A DNA stretch of 30,740 nucleotides from Bremia lactucae (taxonomy: Eukaryota; Oomycota; Peronosporomycetes; Peronosporales; Peronosporaceae): NCBI RefSeq assembly GCF_004359215.1, contig NC_090612.1:7189732-7220471 (forward strand). The letters run 5' to 3'. Within the stretch, counting starts at the first letter, position 1; every line of letters begins with the position of its first letter. A program made the position numbers and the translations under genes. Positions 19,111 to 27,788 of the stretch are shown here, piece after piece. The notes below the pieces were generated by a model, which saw nothing but the letters and a program-made list of their open reading frames with translations, was not told the origin of the DNA and searched no databases.

Positions 19111-19210
19111 NNNNNNNNNNNNNNNNNNNNNNNNNNNNNNNNNNNNNNNNNNNNNNNNNNNNNNNNNNNNNNNNNNNNNNNNNNNNNNNNNNNNNNNNNN
19201 NNNNNNNNNN
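19111..19210. other. Assembly gap, 100 N
   Basis: Exactly 100 N, the size often used for a gap of unknown length. It sits between two head-to-head GypA LTRs. Confidence 0.95.
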
Positions 19211-19654
19211 TGTGGTGCACATTGTGACCAACCCTTGTGGATGTGATGCACATGGGTGCATTCACATTAGGAGGGATGACGCCCAGCGTCATCCATGATG
19301 ACGGCTAGCGTCATCAGTTACGCGAGGTATCTATAAAGATACGCTCGCAATACATATTAAATGATATCTATAGAGATATCATTTTAATTGGTAAAAATAG
19401 GTATTTGTATTTAATTCTATTAAATATAAATCAGTCTGAAATTTACTACCTACTTGGTAAGTGCGCACGAGGAGACGGATTACCGCTCCCGTGACGTCAC
19501 TTCACCAGAGTTCTTAGTGTGTTGGGTGAGGTCGCTTGCGCGCCCACCACAACTACCTCACTGCACGCAAGAGAAGCAGGTGCAAACCGCTTCCTCGCTG
19601 TGCTAGGGTGTGTGCTAAGTAGAGCGTGGCCGCATTACGACGTGCCCGCCTACA
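19211..19654 (+). repeat. GypA 5' LTR, truncated by the gap (444 bp)
   Basis: It lacks roughly the first 110 bases, which fall in the gap. It ends CCTACA at 19654. It carries the stem-loop 19274-19294 (GGATGACGC / GCGTCATCC), a second one just after it (GATGACG...CGTCATC), and TATAAAT at 19425-19431. Confidence 0.88.
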
Positions 19655-19674
19655 CTTGGTAGCACTTGAAATCC
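19655..19674 (+). promoter_or_regulatory. GypA primer-binding site
   Basis: CT, then TGGTAGCACTTGAAATCC immediately follows the LTR. The gag frame is already open across this site, but a TTG here is not a likely start. Confidence 0.6.
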
Positions 19675-19710
19675 TTCCCACGACCCGCATCTCTGCGTGT
19701 GTACGTGAGG

Positions 19711-20613
19711 ATGAGCCTCAACATTGATTGGGCTCATTTTCCCCACCTCTCCGAACATCATCGGGAGGTGGCAGGGCTAATGGCGCAGGGACTTGGTGAA
19801 CAAGCCCTGGCCAGGCTCCTGGGTAGTCCTCCTGAGCAACATGTTGCTCAGTTGGAGCAGTTTGAGGCATTTGTGCTCGGACAGCGGAGGGCCGCGTCCG
19901 AGGCACAGAGCCATGCTGCGGCGGAGTCCGTCACTCAGACTCAGGATGAGCTGAGGCATGAGCAGGCTCGGAGCGAGGCTCTCAACAGGACTGTTGAGAT
20001 GCTCTCTGCCCGGCCGCATCAGCCGAGGCCCATTCGGATGGACCCGCCCAAGTTCGATGGAACTGCGGCGCACACGATTGTCCACTGGCTTTTAGCCGTG
20101 GAGCAATGTGGTGTCGCCCAGCTCATCGAGGACGACAGCCGGATGGTGTCGTACGCTATGTCGCATCTGCGCGGTAAGGCCTCAGAGTGGGCTTACTCGG
20201 CGCTTATGGCGGACAGAAAAGCGTTCCCCTCATGGGCGATCTTTAAGGATAAGATTCGCGCCATGTACCAGCCGCCGAACAACGAAGTGTTGCTTCAGGC
20301 GCGCTTCTTTGGGGCGCGACAGGCGAAGCGATCTCTGCAAGAGTATGTGCAAGAGATGCGCTCGCTGTCCGCATCCATAACCGTAGGTCCGATTCCGGAG
20401 CACATTAAGGTGCCCACGTTTATGAACGGACTACGGCATGGCCCATCGCGACAGGCCCTTTTCAGAAAGGTGCCGTCGACGATGGAAGAGGCAATCCAAA
20501 TTGCCTTAGTTGAGGAGCAATCTTACAACAGTGCCTCGGCGACAGCTTGGTATAAGCCGTCGGCCGAGAGGACAGATGCCACTCCTATGGAGTTGGGCAA
20601 TGCAGACGTGGTC
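19711..20613 (+). CDS. GypA Gag, N-terminal and core (3' end in gap)
   Basis: The start is the first ATG after the primer site (MSLNIDWAHFPHL); it is shared by all copies. The order is an N-terminal helical region; a Gln/Glu/Ala-rich likely coiled coil (about residues 60-110, TQTQDELRHEQARSEALNRT); a Gag core typical of retrotransposon capsids (KFDGTAAHTIVHWLLAVEQCG, MSHLRGKASEWAYSAL, FFGARQAKRSLQEYVQEM, KVPTFMNGLRHGPSR); and a C-terminal linker (SASATAWYKPSAER). It is uninterrupted for 301 codons to the gap. The zinc knuckle would lie in the gap. The same sequence is found on the minus strand at 26274-27180. Confidence 0.85.
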
Positions 20614-21328
20614 NNNNNNNNNNNNNNNNNNNNNNNNNNNNNNNNNNNNNNNNNNNNNNNNNNNNNNNNNNNNNNNNNNNNNNNNNNNNNNNNNNNNNNN
20701 NNNNNNNNNNNNNNNNNNNNNNNNNNNNNNNNNNNNNNNNNNNNNNNNNNNNNNNNNNNNNNNNNNNNNNNNNNNNNNNNNNNNNNNNNNNNNNNNNNNN
20801 NNNNNNNNNNNNNNNNNNNNNNNNNNNNNNNNNNNNNNNNNNNNNNNNNNNNNNNNNNNNNNNNNNNNNNNNNNNNNNNNNNNNNNNNNNNNNNNNNNNN
20901 NNNNNNNNNNNNNNNNNNNNNNNNNNNNNNNNNNNNNNNNNNNNNNNNNNNNNNNNNNNNNNNNNNNNNNNNNNNNNNNNNNNNNNNNNNNNNNNNNNNN
21001 NNNNNNNNNNNNNNNNNNNNNNNNNNNNNNNNNNNNNNNNNNNNNNNNNNNNNNNNNNNNNNNNNNNNNNNNNNNNNNNNNNNNNNNNNNNNNNNNNNNN
21101 NNNNNNNNNNNNNNNNNNNNNNNNNNNNNNNNNNNNNNNNNNNNNNNNNNNNNNNNNNNNNNNNNNNNNNNNNNNNNNNNNNNNNNNNNNNNNNNNNNNN
21201 NNNNNNNNNNNNNNNNNNNNNNNNNNNNNNNNNNNNNNNNNNNNNNNNNNNNNNNNNNNNNNNNNNNNNNNNNNNNNNNNNNNNNNNNNNNNNNNNNNNN
21301 NNNNNNNNNNNNNNNNNNNNNNNNNNNN
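20614..21328. other. Assembly gap, 715 N
   Basis: The left flank ends in Gag at GNADVV. The right flank restarts earlier in Gag at AHTIVHW, so about 540 bp of gag are present on both sides. The two copies differ (ERTDATPMEL versus ERSDTAPMEL), so they are not simply one sequence repeated. Confidence 0.95.
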
Positions 21329-22055
21329 GGCGCACACGATTGTCCACTGGCTTTTAGCCGTGGAGCAATGTGGTGTCGCCCAGCTCATCGAGGACGACAG
21401 CCGGATGGTGTCGTACGCTATGTCGCATCTGCGCGGTAAGGCCTCAGAGTGGGCTTACTCGGCGCTTATGGCGGACAGAAAAGCGTTCCCCTCATGGGCG
21501 ATCTTTAAGGATAAGATTCGCGCCATGTACCAGCCGCCGAACAACGAAGTGTTGCTTCAGGCGCGCTTCTTTGGGGCGCGACAGGCGAAGCGATCTCTGC
21601 AAGAGTATGTGCAAGAGATGCGCTCGCTGTCCGCATCCATAACCGTAGGTCCGATTCCGGAGCACATTAAGGTGCCCACGTTTATGAACGGACTACGGCA
21701 TGGCCCATCGCGACAGGCCCTTTTCAGAAAGGTGCCGTCGACGATGGAAGAGGCTATCCAAATTGCCTTAGTTGAGGAGCAATCCTACAACAGTGCCTCG
21801 GCGACAGCTTGGTATAAGCCGTCGGCCGAGAGGTCAGATACCGCTCCCATGGAGTTGGGCAATGCAGACGTTGTCTGTTACAAATGCGGCAAGCGCGGCC
21901 ATATGATGGCTCGCTGCTATGCCAGGGTCCCTGCTGGGGCAAAGATGTCCAGCAAGAGGACTCCTTTCCCAAAGGGTGTTGGCAAGAATCAGCGTGCGAG
22001 ACGCATGAGTTCTGCATCTACAACTGAGGGGCCGGGAAATGCAGGAGCGCAGTAG
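21329..22055 (+). CDS. GypA Gag core and zinc knuckle (5' end in gap)
   Basis: Open from the gap to TAG 22053-22055. The Gag core is as in the copy at 19711, followed by a CCHC knuckle, CYKCGKRGHMMARC, with exact C-x2-C-x4-H-x4-C spacing. This binds nucleic acid during RNA packaging in related elements. The C-terminal tail is basic (KMSSKRTPFPKGVGKNQRARR). The last 30 bases overlap the pol frame and contain a -1 frameshift signal. With the N-terminus from a sister copy, Gag would be about 415 residues. Confidence 0.85.
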
Positions 22056-22077
22056 GGGCGGGTTGCCCCACTGACGC
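22034..22077 (+). promoter_or_regulatory. Predicted -1 ribosomal frameshift signal between gag and pol
   Basis: The heptamer G GGA AAT (22034-22040) is in the right phase with gag codons ccg-gga-aat, matching the X XXY YYZ rule for simultaneous tRNA slippage. After a 6-base spacer a stem forms between 22047-22059 and 22065-22077: seven plus five pairs with a single-base bulge on each strand and a 5-base loop (GGGTT). The gag stop lies in the stem. Shifting back one base opens the pol frame (CRSAVGAGCPTDADSEATPK), which continues into protease. The same arrangement occurs at 29741-29784. Confidence 0.7.
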
Positions 22078-23340
22078 GGACTCTGAAGCTACCCCTAAGT
22101 TCAGAGTTGTCGAACAAATGGGTAGCATAGTCCCTGAGGTCTCGAAATTTCGGACCTCAACTCTGCTGGTCTATAGCGCTCAAGTAAGAGGCTATGACCA
22201 GGTGATGATCCTCCTAGAGGATTCGAATGCATCACAAAATTTTGTAATACTCGCGGCTCTAAGAAAAGACCGGCGATGTTTAAGTCGCTTTGCCAGGATG
22301 GGAAGCGAGAATTGGCGACCGTTCGTTGAGCAAACGGCGTGGCTCGTTAAGTCTGAAAAGTTTCAGGTAGAACTCGCCTTCTTTTAGCGACTTCTCTTGT
22401 AAAGAGAAGTTCATAGTGCTAGGTATGGAGAGTCCGTATGACCTCATCCTAGGCAGCCATGGTTGGCATAAGACCAACCATGGATAGACTGGCGCGCACA
22501 CACAGTTGCGAACTCTACGCAGGACACCGGAAAGGATGTGCTTCTGCGAGAGGCGTATGCAAGTGATGTCGTGTCGAACACAGTTGAGGGTGCGTTGACG
22601 GGATGTCAAACGTCACCAATTCCTACCCAGCTCGTGGAGACTGAGGTAGTGAATAGGACGATGACAAGTAGTCATGCGTCCGAATGTCCTGCACAGAGTT
22701 GAGAGCCTGTGGCAGTAGACGGCGAGCTGACAAGAAGTCATGCGTCGCATAAACCGGCACAGTGCCAAGAGCCTGGTGCTGTTGGAAGGGGTGCGTTAGC
22801 CAGGAGTGCAACGGCACTCGCTTCCCAGAAAAGGTCGTGGTAACTCGAAGAACGAGTACCCGACAGATAGGACGATCAAAGGCACGTCTAAACGAGTGAC
22901 CTTTGAATCAGTCTCTAATAAAGAGGACGGGTCTGCGAACGAGGTGTTCGAGGCCGTCAAAGACGAAATTGCGGAGGCATCCTCAGTTGAGGTGCTCCGG
23001 CAAGTCTTTAAATCTGCCGAGGAGATAGTAAATCTCCCGGAGATGTCGTGGGATCTGTTCCTTGCCGAATTAAAGGAAGGAAAGATCCACGAAATAGTCG
23101 CACCAGTTCCAGAAGAGAACTTGGTGGACTGCTGCTCGTCGTCCACAATGGACGAGAGCGTCCTAGAAACGGACAAAAAGAAGCGGTACGCTGCTCAAGG
23201 CTGGGATGCCTTGAGAGACAGTCCGTTCTTTGAGGTTCTGTGGAAACATCGCGATGTGTTTCCAGAACAAGTGCCGAGCCGCCTACCAGCAGATAGGGGC
23301 ATCGGGCACGAAATAGACCCCAAATCTGGCATCAAAATTG
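22056..23340 (+). pseudogene. GypA protease and pol linker
   Basis: In the -1 frame: EATPKFRVVEQM, then STLLVYSAQVRGYDQVMILL and the protease active-site loop as EDSNAS, where the family has DSG or DTG. After a shift near 22385, CKEKFIVLGMESPYDLILG forms the second protease strand. A 1-base change then disrupts the conserved GMPWL. The linker continues in pieces to an open frame 22806-23345: VTFESVSNKEDG, EEIVNLPEMSWDLFLAELKEGK, SSSTMDESVLETD and FFEVLWKHRDVFPEQVPSRL. Compared with the copy at 30111 it has lost one A near 22835 and one T near 22868. It ends at an inserted AT-rich segment. Confidence 0.75.
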
Positions 23341-23446
23341 GTTGAAAAATAAAATTAATTTCGATTTTAACATAGATTAAAATTTTCATTGTGATATTTA
23401 AAATTATAGGTATTACCGTATTTATTAAAAAAAAAGATTAAAATTG
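23341..23446. mobile_element. Small AT-rich insertion with duplicated flank
   Basis: The pol reading stops at ATCAAAATTG (23331-23340) and resumes from ATTAAAATTG (23437-23446). The 96 bp between are nearly all A and T and end in a nine-A run plus G. Removing the insert with one flank copy restores the pol frame (SGIKIVKYCVTTQWPLPKEQ). It therefore looks like a short transposed sequence with a duplicated target of up to 10 bp. No inverted ends are visible; the A run would also suit a retroposed fragment. Confidence 0.6.
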
Positions 23447-24045
23447 TAAAATATTGTGTGACCACGCAATGGCCGTTGCCGAAAGAACAAGTCGATTATG
23501 TCGATGAGTTCTTCGACAAGTGAGCCGAGGCGGGACATGTGCGTGAGAGCAAATTGCCTCACTGCAGCCCGACCTATTGTGTGCGTAAAACCACAGGTGA
23601 AAAACGCGTGGTTCATGCTTACAATAAGCTGAACACGGCGACCATACCAGCGCAAACGCCAATCCCGCGGAAAGATGTTTTGTTGAACTCCATGGGAAAG
23701 TCAACTATTTTTTCCGCGTTGAATTTGAAGGATGGCTACTATCAGGCACTCATGAGAGAGTCCGATGTAGCCAAAACGGCAGTAAGCACCCCAAGCGGTA
23801 TGCTTTGAGAGTGGCTTGTGATGCCCCAAGGTTTGAAAAACGCACCAGCGACATTCAACCGAGTGGTGGCTCACGTGATGCGTCAGCACCGTGCCTACGC
23901 GCTCCATTGCTTTGACGATGTATTCGTGCATAGTAGGGCCGAGGGCACGGGCTGAGCGCAATAGAGTCGCACAAGCGTCATCTAGACGCTGTGTTGCAGA
24001 CTTTGAAGGACGCCCAATTGTACGTTAACTTGCAAAAGTGCGTCA
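23447..24045 (+). pseudogene. GypA reverse transcriptase, 5' two thirds
   Basis: Blocks: KYCVTTQWPLPKEQVDYVDEF; a TGA at 23521; GHVRESKLPHCSPTYCVRKTTG; VHAYNKLNTATIPAQTPIPR; motif A as FSALNLKDGYYQ; TAVSTPSGML; a TGA at 23806 replacing Trp; EWLVMPQGLKNAPATFNRV; and motif C as CFDDVFVHSR. In motif A the usual catalytic Asp (ALDL) is Asn. The reading degrades after the FDD motif (AEGTG*) and ends at CKSAS/KCVM near 24045. The enzyme would be inactive three times over. Confidence 0.85.
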
Positions 24046-24191
24046 TGTGAATGCATCTTATTGTTCTTTTAACCAAACCCATTCTGCGTCCTTTTTAAGG
24101 AGGTCAGATAATGGTTTAGTTTGCTCAGCATAATTCTTTCTATATTTATGCAAGTAATTAGCGAGCCCTAGGAATTGGTGCAAATCCTTCA
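24046..24191 (-). pseudogene. Inverted pol segment (RT end/connection)
   Basis: These 146 bp match GypA pol only on the minus strand (LRQ...LANYLHKY, EQTKPLSDLLKKD, WVWLKEQ), inside an element otherwise on the plus strand. The same piece in normal orientation belongs exactly here, between the RT core and QSLVEAPVLALP. About 70 codons that should precede it (GVPEIPVLGC to WPIPRH) are missing. Confidence 0.85.
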
Positions 24192-24758
24192 ATCTCTTGT
24201 TGAGGCACCGGTCTTGGCATTGCCAGACGCGGATAAGCCCTTTAGCGTCGTCTGCGACGCAAGTAATTTTGCAATCGACAGCGCGCTCATGCAGAAGGTT
24301 GACGACGGCGTTGACCGCGTCATCTCTTATCAGTCCCGGCTATTAAAAGCCGCGGAACTGAATTACCCTGTGCGTGACAAAGAGCTACTTTCAATAAAGT
24401 ATGCTCTCGTCAAGTTTCGTGCGCACCTATTGACCGAAACATTTTTGGTTTATACGGATCATGCATCATCACGGACCGCAATAAACTTCTCGCACCTCTC
24501 GCCTAGAATGGCAAGATGGCTTACATTCTTCTCGAGATTTAATTTAAAAGTTGATAACATGCCGGGAAAGTCGAATGTCTTGACTGACGCTTTATCGCGC
24601 TAACCAGACTTCGAGGTAAGACACCAGGAAAGTGTGTCTAGTGCTAATGCACAATTTCAGCCGTCAACGTCGGCAGCCATGAAGGCATACCACGTGACGA
24701 GCTCATTAGCCTCTGACATAAAGAGAGCTACAGCCAGGACGACCATTGTCGCCTGCTG
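24192..24758 (+). pseudogene. GypA RNase H and following linker
   Basis: SLVEAPVLALPDADKPFSVV; CDASNFAIDSALMQ (first Asp); NYPVRDKELLSIKYAL (Glu); FLVYTDHASSRTAI (third acidic residue); SPRMARWLTFFSRF; KSNVLTDALSR; then a TAA at 24601 replacing the codon after LSR. The linker follows (FEVRHQESVSSANAQFQPST, MKAYHVTSSLAS) and a one-base loss near 24719 shifts the frame. The three catalytic residues are kept. One residue is lost in HLLGTEP (HLLTET). Confidence 0.82.
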
Positions 24759-26268
24759 TTGGATCACTTTGGTAGACGAAAGGTAACCCTCCCGTCGCAC
24801 CTGAAAGCTAAGCTAAATCGCTTTAGCTACAGCGATGGCCTTTTATGGCATCAGCTGTCACCTTGGGATCCCTTGATAATCTATGTGCCTCCTGACACAG
24901 ATCTCAAGCTGATGATCCTTCACGAGCTCCATGATGCAACATCTTATGGGCATCTAGGCCCTGAAAATTCTTACGAGTGTCAGAGGAATTTTGGTGGCCA
25001 CACCTATATGGATAGGTGGCCAACTATATTCGCTCTTGCGAACAGTGTCAGCGCATTAAGCCTGCATCGTCCAGCAGTGCGCCACTGAAGCCGCTTCCGC
25101 TTCCAACCAACTGTTGGAAGTCAGTAAGTCTGGACTTCATGTTTGGCATACCGCCGATCATAAGAATCGGTCGGGGCTCGTCGTCTTTGTAGACAGACTG
25201 AGCAAATTGGTGCATTTAGCACCATGTAATACATCGATCACAAGCAAGGAGGTAGCTCTCTTGTTTCTGGATCATGTTTACCGACTACACGGGATGCCCG
25301 AGTCCATAGTATCGGACCGGGATCCACGTTTTACGTCTGGTTTTTGGCGACATGTGTTTGAGCTGCTAGGTAGCAAGCTCCACATGTCGACCGCAGATCA
25401 TCCCCAGACCGATGGCCAAACAGAACGTGCCAATCGGGTCGTGGCGGATGTCTTACGCACTATAGCAACTCCCAAAGAGTGGAGCAAGCAATTGCCCTTT
25501 GTGGAGTTCGCTATAAATAACAGTGTCCACGCCAGTACGGGTGAGACACCGTTTTATATTAACGGACTGCGCCATCCTCGGACGCCAGTCTCGTTTGTGC
25601 GCAGCCCGAGTCTTAGTGGGGGAGGGCCCCTCACTATGCTCGGTGCGAAAGAGGGACATAGTTTCGTCAATATGACGATGACCCATGAGGGTATCATCTC
25701 AAAGACAGAAACTTGCCCTAGTGACCCTGCCAGTTTAGCAGTGGTCAATAAAACTACGCCTTATGACCGACCTCTTGGCGGTATCATAGGCGAGTTTGAT
25801 GCTAAAAGCGTGAGCGAGGCTCAACGCTTTGTGGATGAGCGATTAGCCATCACACGTAAAGTCCGTGACGCAATGGCAAGCGCACAGGACAAGCAAAAAG
25901 AATATGCGGACCGAAATGGTCGCAAAAACAATGAACGCTTTAGAGTGGGTGAAAAAGTACTATTAAGTACTGCTACCCTACCTAAAAATGCAATTTCTGT
26001 ACTACCTGGAGGTACTACGAAGTTGTTGCCGCGTTTCATTGGGCCCTTTACGGTGGTTGAAGAGGTTGGAGACCTAAATTATAGGCTCACCCTTCCCCCG
26101 TATATGAAGACGCACCCCGTATTTTACGTGGGTCGTCTGAAACGGTATGTAGACCCAAATGAGGTCACATACCCCCATCTGGTTAAGGAGACCGATGGTG
26201 ACGCCGACTGTGAGTCGAGCGTCGTTCGGGTGAGGGGGACGGTGAAGGCGAAAAGCTATCAGACCGAT
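24759..26268 (+). pseudogene. GypA integrase with C-terminal SH3-like domain
   Basis: 24759-25088: KVTLPSHLKAKLNRFSYSDG, HELHDATSYGHLG (His pair), then frameshifts break the CEQC pair. 25114-26268: after a shift near 25130 that hides the first Asp (LDFMFG), the frame is open for about 380 codons: [32 protein letters not shown] (second Asp), [29 protein letters not shown] (Glu), GPLTMLGAKEGHSF, FRVGEKVLLSTATL, RFIGPFTVVEEVGDLNYRL and THPVFYVGRLKRYV, ending KAKSYQTD at a 5-N gap. This is the best integrase core here and a good reference for the other copies. Confidence 0.88.
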
Positions 26269-26273
26269 NNNNN
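26269..26273. other. Five N joining opposite-strand copies
   Basis: Plus-strand integrase C-terminus on the left and minus-strand Gag (GNADVV) on the right. The short placeholder suggests a contig join rather than a sized gap. Confidence 0.9.
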
Positions 26274-27180
26274 AACAGACCACGTCTGCATTGCCCAACT
26301 CCATAGGAGTGGCATCTGTCCTCTCGGCCGACGGCTTATACCAAGCTGTCGCCGAGGCACTGTTGTAGGATTGCTCCTCAACTAAGGCAATTTGGATTGC
26401 CTCTTCCATCGTCGACGGCACCTTTCTAAAAAGGGCCTGTCGCGATGGGCCATGCCGTAGTCCGTTCATAAACGTGGGCACCTTAATGTGCTCCGGAATC
26501 GGACCTACGGTTATGGATGCGGACAGCGAGCGCATCTCTTGCACATACTCTTGCAGAGATCGCTTCGCCTGTCGCGCCCCAAAGAAGCGCGCCTGAAGCA
26601 ACACTTCGTTGTTCGGCGGCTGGTACATGGCGCGAATCTTATCCTTAAAGATCGCCCATGAGGGGAACGCTTTTCTGTCCGCCATAAGCGCCGAGTAAGC
26701 CCACTCTGAGGCCTTACCGCGCAGATGCGACATAGCGTACGACACCATCCGGCTGTCGTCCTCGATGAGCTGGGCGACACCACATTGCTCCACGGCTAAA
26801 AGCCAGTGGACAATCGTGTGCGCCGCAGTTCCATCGAACTTGGGCGGGTCCATCCGAATGGGCCTCGGCTGATGCGGCCGGGCAGAGAGCATCTCAACAG
26901 TCCTGTTGAGAGCCTCGCTCCGAGCCTGCTCATGCCTCAGCTCATCCTGAGTCTGAGTGACGGACTCCGCCGCAGCATGGCTCTGTGCCTCGGACGCGGC
27001 CCTCCGCTGTCCGAGCACAAATGCCTCAAACTGCTCCAACTGAGCAACATGTTGCTCAGGAGGACTACCCAGGAGCCTGGCCAGGGCTTGTTCACCAAGT
27101 CCCTGCGCCATTAGCCCTGCCACCTCCCGATGATGTTCGGAGAGGTGGGGAAAATGAGCCCAATCAATGTTGAGGCTCAT
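26274..27180 (-). CDS. GypA Gag, minus strand (3' end at the 5-N gap)
   Basis: From ATG 27180 the frame is open for about 300 codons: MSLNIDWAHFPHLSEHHREV, the Gln/Glu coiled-coil-like stretch, the Gag core (GTAAHTIVHWLLAVEQCG, MSHLRGKASEWAYSAL) and KPSAERTDATPMELGNADVV. By eye it is the same sequence as 19711-20613, ending within a few bases of the same point. The knuckle is missing. Either a very recent second copy or one sequence placed twice. Confidence 0.85.
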
Positions 27181-27216
27181 CCTCACGTACACACGCAGAG
27201 ATGCGGGTCGTGGGAA

Positions 27217-27236
27217 GGATTTCAAGTGCTACCAAG
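27217..27236 (-). promoter_or_regulatory. GypA primer-binding site
   Basis: Minus strand: CT, then TGGTAGCACTTGAAATCC, next to the LTR. Identical to the other copies. Confidence 0.6.
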
Positions 27237-27788
27237 TGTAGGCGGGCACGTCGTAATGCGGCCACGCTCTACTTAGCACACACCCTAGCACAGCGAGGAA
27301 GCGGTTTGCACCTGCTTCTCTTGCGTGCAGTGAGGTAGTTGTGGTGGGCGCGCAAGCGACCTCACCCAACACACTAAGAACTCTGGTGAAGTGACGTCAC
27401 GGGAGCGGTAATCCGTCTCCTCGTGCGCACTTACCAAGTAGGTAGTAAATTTCAGACTGATTTATATTTAATAGAATTAAATACAAATACCTATTTTTAC
27501 CAATTAAAATGATATCTCTATAGATATCATTTAATATGTATTGCGAGCGTATCTTTATAGATACCTCGCGTAACTGATGACGCTAGCCGTCATCATGGAT
27601 GACGCTGGGCGTCATCCCTCCTAATGTGAATGCACCCATGTGCATCACATCCACAAGGGTTGGTCACAAATGTGCACCACACCCGAGTGTTGGGTCTAAT
27701 TACTATTATTTAGTAATTGACCATCCCCTTAAGTACCAATGTACTTAATGGGGACTGTGTAACATTAGGGCAACTCTAGCCCGTTACA
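27237..27788 (-). repeat. GypA 5' LTR, minus strand (552 bp)
   Basis: Complete: TGTAACGGGC at 27788 and TACA at 27237. It carries the stem-loop at 27597-27617 and the TATAAAT block. It abuts the end of a foldback repeat with no spacer, so the element may have inserted at that end. Its 3' partner is not in the window. Confidence 0.9.

Noticed and set aside
19666..21357. 563-codon plus-strand frame from a TTG through the 715-N gap
   Set aside because: The start lies in the primer-binding site and the middle is N. The real gag start is ATG 19711, and the part after the gap restarts gag in another frame.
23341..23436. Spliceosomal intron in pol
   Set aside because: Using the available GT and AG leaves a TAA just after the join; removing one duplicated flank restores the frame instead, so insertion fits better.
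26806..27173. Recurring 102- and 62-codon frames antisense to gag (also 18118-18485 and 19718-20085)
   Set aside because: They appear in every gag copy only because gag is GC-rich with few antisense stops; no start context or domain supports them.
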